A program made the position numbers and the translations under genes. The notes under the pieces were generated by a model. It worked only from the letters and a program-made list of their open reading frames with translations, made no database searches and was not told the DNA's origin. Source: Mastigias papua (Eukaryota > Cnidaria > Scyphozoa > Rhizostomeae > Mastigiidae). Taken from it: 64,000 nt of DNA. The stretch is from contig OZ025272.1 of the NCBI GenBank assembly GCA_964019165.1, positions 10,073,856 through 10,137,855 on the forward strand, given 5' to 3'. Of the stretch, positions 59,701-64,000 are shown piece after piece (positions within the stretch are counted from its first letter, which is position 1; each line of letters opens with the position of its first letter).

Positions 59701-62700
59701 CTGTTTAAGATGAAGGTGATATTCATCAAGAACTAAAATGTTAGGCAGAGTGAGTATGGATATTGGAACGCAAAACAGACGCCAAGGTGACATATAGGAA
59801 AGCTATGTATACCATATACAATAACTAACTTGCTAAAGAACAACATGCATTGCTTGACATTGAGGTTACCACAGACACACATTTCTAGATTTCACATAAC
59901 TATGACCATAATTTATGAATAAAATTCTCGCACTTTTAAAATATGAATCAATTGTACTTACGTGTACTTCATCGGTGCTTCCCATATTCCACCCCAATGA
60001 TTGAATTTGTGTGCATCCAATTTGTACCTGAATGTAGCATTATTTGACATACTTTTGATGCTATCAGCAATATGAAGAATTGAATAATCATCAGTTATCG
60101 ATGGTATGTCTTCGTTACGAGAAAGAACCTGGAAAGCAAGATAGCACAGTTCTTTCACCTTCTGCCCAAACCTTGATGATACTAAAATTTTGCTCTGATC
60201 TATTAACTTAGTTAATAAGAATTATCGTAATAAGGGTTTCAACTCGTAAAATAAAAATAAAAGTAGGTAAAAGAAATTGATTTTTCATGATGTAATGAAC
60301 GAGAAAAATAACTCCTTTAAGTATAAAAAGCATTCAGTGAGTACAACAGGGTTTTTTCCTATTGATCATGCAATTAAACTCACTTGATCTTTTGTCCAAC
60401 CACCACGTGCACTAGTCAGCAAAAGCGTCCACCCTCCTGAATCTGACGTCATATCACAATAAAGAGTTCGAGTTTCAAATTCTGATTTCTTTGCAACATA
60501 ATATCCATTTTTGTATACCACACCTTTCCTCTGACCACTAACTTTGATTTGATTGCATGATCTTTTACTGAGAGGAATAACAAAGAACAAGCTTAAACTA
60601 TACGCTATAAAGGTCTAATGGGATTGAAAGATATAGAAAATCTATTAGGCAAAATCTACGAGATATTTAATTGATACAAATAAAGTTGTTTTGCCTGGAT
60701 ATAATTTGACTATCTTTCCATGTGGCTCGTATTTTAACCGAAAATGACATGATCACAGTTTGTTATATCTTGCATTACCTACCTGGAAATTTCTCTTACC
60801 CACATTCTTATGAACTTTGGCTTTTCCTTACTGCCTTTGATGTAAACTGATGGATTAGATGACACAAGTACACCGTCTTCACCGCTCGAGGCCTATTGTA
60901 TGAAAAGGAGATTAACCCTTGCAGCGATTCTCTCTTTCGATAAAATTAGGATTTTTCACTTAGCTGAAATAAGTAAGCTGAAAACAGTAAAAGCTTACTA
61001 TTTAAATATTAAGGTTCAGGAGTTTAATTTCTAGTTGAGATTTATTGATATTTTAGCATCACATCTTACTGTTTTTTCTGTAGTTAGATATGATGATGGG
61101 TTGTCGAGTAAGAATGGCACTCTCTGAGCTAAATTGCTCTTGGACTCATTCCAGTTGTCGAATTTCTTCAACAGCTTCGGTTTCTTTGTGTCAATATTAC
61201 ATACAGCAACTGCATCTTCCATTCTTGCTTCAAAAATACCTCCCCACCTTTGATGTCCATCAGCTTCAATCATGTACTGAAATGTGCTCTCCTAAAGTAA
61301 ATAATTGCCTATCAAATATTTACAAAGGAAATAAATATACTATAACGGGTTGGGAGATAATTACTTCAATTTTATTTGACAATGTCCAATCTTTTGATGG
61401 AGCATGGTGCTATGCAACGAAATGAATTCAGAATACACATTCAAAACTTAGGTAGTAGAGATAAAGGTGCTGACTGCTCCCATTTTTCAACAGAATCCGC
61501 TTCCAAGCATTGCTAAAACTCCATAAATTAGCACAAGGCTACCTGTTTTAATAACTAAAATGGGGCCCAAAAAGTGCTTTGTCGCCCATATGTTCAAGTG
61601 AGGGTTACCCTTATAGATGGCAGACCATTCTCGGTTTACTTTTTAAATCTTCCGCGGTTCCCAAGCTTCTTAACTACGTAAATACCTCTTGTTTCTTTAA
61701 ACTTGCAATGCCTTTGGAGTAAGATAAGATTGAATAATCCCCAAATTTAGATGCTTTATCTGTGTTCCTTGAAAGAGTCGTTGCTTTAGTCCAACCAGCA
61801 TTAGATACTTTGTTCAACACCATCGTCCAACCGCCACCAAAACTATCCATATCGCAGAAAGTGCTGACTATTTGTCCTTTAGAAGTCTGTATTTGGTACA
61901 ACTCTGATTTGGGCTTATGTCCTCTCATCAGAGCTCGTAATCTGATCTCTGTGCAGGAAAATGGCTTCTTATACGTGCCTTCTCTCATCCAGTACCTGAA
62001 AAAAGATAGGGTACAGTTCCAATATCAGAATGTTGATTTATACCTAAATTGACACTGATTGCTAACTCACACTTCCGCTGACATTGCATGTGCTCAAACG
62101 TAAGAGCATGTGAACTACAAATGAACAGGAATGATAATGAAAAGAAGGTATTACTAAACAGTATCAATATATAGGTAAGAAAATTAACAAAAGAAGGTTT
62201 GATATACGCTAGATGCTAAACGCATAAAAGATTTTTATAACAGAATTTAGATACAACCAATAATCTTACCAAATATACTCAGGGTTTGGTTCTTTGAGGT
62301 CGCCACTTATCCAAGGTGCAGTAAAATAGCCCGATTTGCTACCTGAAATGTAAAACCATGTTTTTGGTACTTTATGTATAGTGGGATAAAAGTTTTAACT
62401 TAACTGTTATCTAATAAACTAATTAATACCAACTAAGTTCTAATGCTACTTAAGATTTTATGAAACATAGGACTTTAACAGAACATAAGAGTTGTAATGT
62501 AATTAATCGAAAATAAGAAGATAACATAGTTCCCTGTAAGATAAGGTACATAATTTGTCCATGTGATGTATCCTATATTTGGTACATACTGAGTGCATAA
62601 TTTGCAAGCGTAAGAGATCGCACCTGGACTTTTTTGTATTTTATGTGCTGAGTAGTTGGTAAACTGCATTGCTTTATTAGAAATATTTATACAGGAGAAA

Positions 62701-63382
62701 GTAAAATCGTGGGTATGCTCACTAATTTGAAGATTTTCCTGAATCCTGCGTGTCAAATTGAATAGTATTGCATGCATACTTTCTGTCCTCCACTCTAACG
62801 TTAAGTAAAACTATTGTCCCGGTGCTACTAAGAATCATATTGGCTCAGCCAGGTCAACTACGCTAGTTTGGCTTTACTTTAACTAAAAGCGGTACAGACT
62901 TTATTCCTCTCGTATTTAGCAAAAAGGCCCTCAGTTATAGAGAAATATCTAATTTTAACTTCAAGTAGTAAAATAGCATAAATAGCTTGAAGATTTAAAT
63001 CACAAAATGCTAGAATCAATTAGGAGTAAATTGGTTTTCGCCAAGTGAGACTTCTCAACTGTGAATTGAGTTATATACCTTCAGAAACTAGACTGCGAAT
63101 CGACACATTATGCAACCTCACCTGTAATCGAGCCCCACTTAGTTTCGCCTGTTTGAGTTGTTAGCCGATTTCCAACAATGTGAGGCATCCTATTTGCAAT
63201 GGCATCACTTCCTAGTGTCCATTTATCAAACTTCTTAATAAGCTTCAAATTGGTTTGAGAAGCTGAAGACTTGTCAAATTTGTAAGCAATGGGAGCAATC
63301 CATATTCCTCCCCAGCGTCCTAGAAAATCATACGGAGTATCCATCAGAATTCTATTGTATGAGAATGAATTTGCAACATGCA
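55546..63382 (-). CDS. Secreted multidomain protein: fibrinogen-like repeats, TSP1, Cys-rich region, PA14 (3' part of gene)
   Basis: Exons in reading order: 63382-63122, 62342-62270, 61995-61686, 61291-61070, 60892-60783, 60567-60384, 60128-59962, 59527-59244, 58541-58377, possibly 58225-58221, 58176-57867, 57158-57033, 56747-56426 and 55717-55546 (TGA). Splice sites are GT..AG. Phases join throughout, except that the TSP1 exon (ending in phase 1) fits the next exon (phase 0) only if a 5-base exon is included; then 903 codons including the stop are open. The order is three repeats of a GGGWT-type fibrinogen-like domain (the first incomplete), one thrombospondin type 1 repeat, a cysteine-rich region and a PA14-type domain. 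Such architecture belongs to extracellular adhesion, matrix or lectin-type recognition proteins. The 5' end, with signal peptide, lies beyond the right edge. Treating all exons as one gene is inferred from order, strand and phase. Confidence 0.8.
55856..56060 (+). repeat. ATGATRTG minisatellite
   Basis: About 200 bases built from irregular 5-base units GATGT, GATAT, GATGA and GGTGT in the intron between the two PA14 exons. There is no fixed higher-order period. Confidence 0.85.
57033..58176 (-). CDS. Cysteine-rich region of unknown fold (two exons)
   Basis: Exon 58176-57867 encodes about 103 residues with cysteines in ESNCISLP, SNYCVLPKSGKC, GIDKCDLPEAQF, THKCSGKPVCPSGG and SSKCPPMQL. Exon 57158-57033 adds LHFDDSCVYPKGGSPGNNID and RTNCISKEL. 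I do not recognise the domain. Its placement between TSP1 and PA14 implies an extracellular disulphide-bonded linker or binding module. The reading phase of the first exon needs an intermediate exon after TSP1. Confidence 0.65.
58377..58541 (-). CDS. Thrombospondin type 1 repeat exon
   Basis: One exon with a good acceptor and GTAAAG donor encodes TPWSLWTQCSVNCGKGISTR followed by RCGG and ESRECSGKCLG. WxxW, CSxxCGxG and RxR plus six cysteines are the TSP1 signature; the WxxW tryptophans are usual C-mannosylation sites and CSxxCG the O-fucosylation site. Entry and exit phases are both 1, so the module is a symmetric, shufflable exon. Confidence 0.93.
59244..60567 (-). CDS. Fibrinogen-like repeat 3
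   Basis: Exons 60567-60384, 60128-59962 and 59527-59244. Order: RSCNQIKVSGQRKGVVYKNG, LYCDMTSDSGGWTLLLTSAR, GWTKDQ, then SRNEDIPSITDDYSILHIAD, FNHWGGIWEAPMKYT, MDVKLIQRFDKWDYDSWGAV, NKRMPWLGERKG, SWWGSII, KMGYPGIIWYWINEDDC. This is the most complete repeat, about 210 residues, with Cys near both ends (RSC, CDM, DDC). It differs from repeat 2 in exon division (junction phases 0 and 2). Confidence 0.85.
60783..61995 (-). CDS. Fibrinogen-like repeat 2
   Basis: Exons 61995-61686, 61291-61070 and 60892-60783. The first has PFSCTEIRLRAL, then TFCDMDSFGGGWTMVLNKV and GWTKATTLSRNTD; the second HQRWGGIFEARMED, KLLKKFDNWNES and AQRVPFLLD; the third GEDGVLVSSNPSVYIKGSKE and FIRMWV. CDM plus GGGWT is the fibrinogen/intelectin-type signature, while the rest does not follow the classical vertebrate fibrinogen C-terminal pattern. 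The best donor for exon 60892-60783 is AG/GTAGGT; a nearer GTAAGA would break the frame. Confidence 0.8.
62270..63382 (-). CDS. Fibrinogen-like repeat 1 (C-terminal part)
   Basis: Exons 63382-63122 and 62342-62270 encode RWGGIWIAP, LKLIKKFDKW, ANRMPHIVG and WGSITG, then GYFTAPWISGDLKEPNPEYI W. These correspond to HWGGIWEAP, VKLIQRFDKW, NKRMPWLG, WWGSII and PGIIWYW of repeat 3. The N-terminal Cys/GGGWT exon of this repeat must lie upstream of 63390 or outside the window; I did not find it in 63390-64000, where a foldback element sits instead. Confidence 0.75.
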
Positions 63383-63574
63383 CTGCAATATGATATCATG
63401 CTGGACTATGTGGAAGTCCAATCAGAAGATGGTGAAGTGTTCAAGAGGAAATTCACTGGGAAAACTATAGGAACACTCTGTTCATAAGAAAGTGGCCAAT
63501 AAGAATTTAGAGTTCGACTTTTCATATATTATGAAATTTCAAAACTGGACTTTTCGGATTTTGAGACGCAAGTC

Positions 63575-63826
63575 ATGCATGATTTATTCTAAAGTGCTAT
63601 ACTCTTTAAACACACCAAACAAAGGTACATCAAAACATATTTCAATTGTTCGGTCCTCGTAAGTTGATGCCAACTGGAATTCAAGTTGGCATCAACTAAT
63701 GAGGACCGACGGTCGAAACATGTTTTGATGTACCTATGTTTAGTGTGTTTAAAGAGAATAGCACTTTTAGTATAAATCATGTATTATTCAAACTCTTTTG
63801 TGCCGCGGCAACAACTCTGTCTTCAC
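63575..63826. mobile_element. Foldback (hairpin) element with 12-bp flanking duplication
   Basis: Two arms of about 100 bases are inverted copies around a centre near 63675. The left arm runs through TGCTATACTCTTTAAACAC, AAAGGTACATCAAAACAT and GTTGATGCCAACTGG; the right arm has CCA...AGTTGGCATCAACT, ACATGTTTTGATGTACCT and GTGTGTTTAAAGAGAATAGC. The arms differ at several bases, so the structure is not an assembly mirror. GAGACGCAAGTC occurs exactly on both sides (63563-63574 and 63827-63838), which may be a target duplication, although 12 bp is longer than usual for DNA transposons. Confidence 0.65.
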
Positions 63827-63838
63827 GAGACGCAAGTC

Positions 63839-64000
63839 GAAAAGTTCATATGGATTTAAAATTTCAGTCTTCATACACCATCTCTCTTATCCACTTTATA
63901 TAGATTTCTTGTGTTAATCTATGCACTCCAGTGCTTTGTGTGGATTGTGTTTATCTTCCTTATGCTGTAGTGTCAAACAAACTCAAACATTCATGAAAAG
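63839..64000. other. Right edge, no feature recognised
   Basis: AT-rich sequence without an exon that would supply the missing start of fibrinogen-like repeat 1. Confidence 0.3.

Overview
The window is a stretch of animal nuclear DNA: AT-rich, with short spliceosomal exons (GT..AG) in long introns and a heavy load of decayed transposons. Three housekeeping genes can be named by protein similarity: GTP-dependent phosphoenolpyruvate carboxykinase, TMEM208 and CLPTM1L. Together with a secreted protein that combines GGGWT-type fibrinogen-like, thrombospondin-1 and PA14 domains, they point to a marine invertebrate. The LINE, Penelope-like, hAT and Harbinger-like relics and the fibrinogen-like repeats would fit a cnidarian best, but nothing in the window proves the phylum.

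Layout. 0.8-6.0 kb (+): PEPCK, six coding exons, 642 codons in frame. 7.0-10.6 kb: a hAT-type element containing a LINE fragment, then a Harbinger-like element bounded by TAA duplications. 10.8-13.8 kb (-): a decayed EN+RT LINE. 14.7-17.6 kb (+): TMEM208, five coding exons, the first holding only six coding bases. 20.8-24.2 kb (-): the last exon of an unidentified PPxY protein, then a broken ZMYM1-like hAT transposase. 25-29 kb: two remnants of an RTE-like LINE type. 30.5 kb: ATC satellite. 35.5-39.2 kb: a dense nest of mobile DNA (a hAT relic, then a LINE pierced by a foldback element with 16-bp tandem arrays and by a 157-bp hAT-type MITE).

39.7-53.2 kb (+): CLPTM1L, about 17 coding exons, 530 codons if a tentative exon 2 is accepted. 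Its introns hold a LINE relic, a nearly complete antisense LINE ending in (AT)70, and a CTGA/CTGG array. 55.5-63.4 kb (-): 3' part of a large secreted multidomain gene whose 5' end lies beyond the window. CLPTM1L and this gene converge. The genes have unrelated household or extracellular roles, and no operon-like cooperation is visible.

The most novel items are the multidomain secreted protein, the foldback element with tandem-array ends, several very small exons, and an antisense open frame inside TMEM208. Exon borders were placed by eye from splice consensus, reading phase and remembered family patterns; no alignment or transcript data were available.
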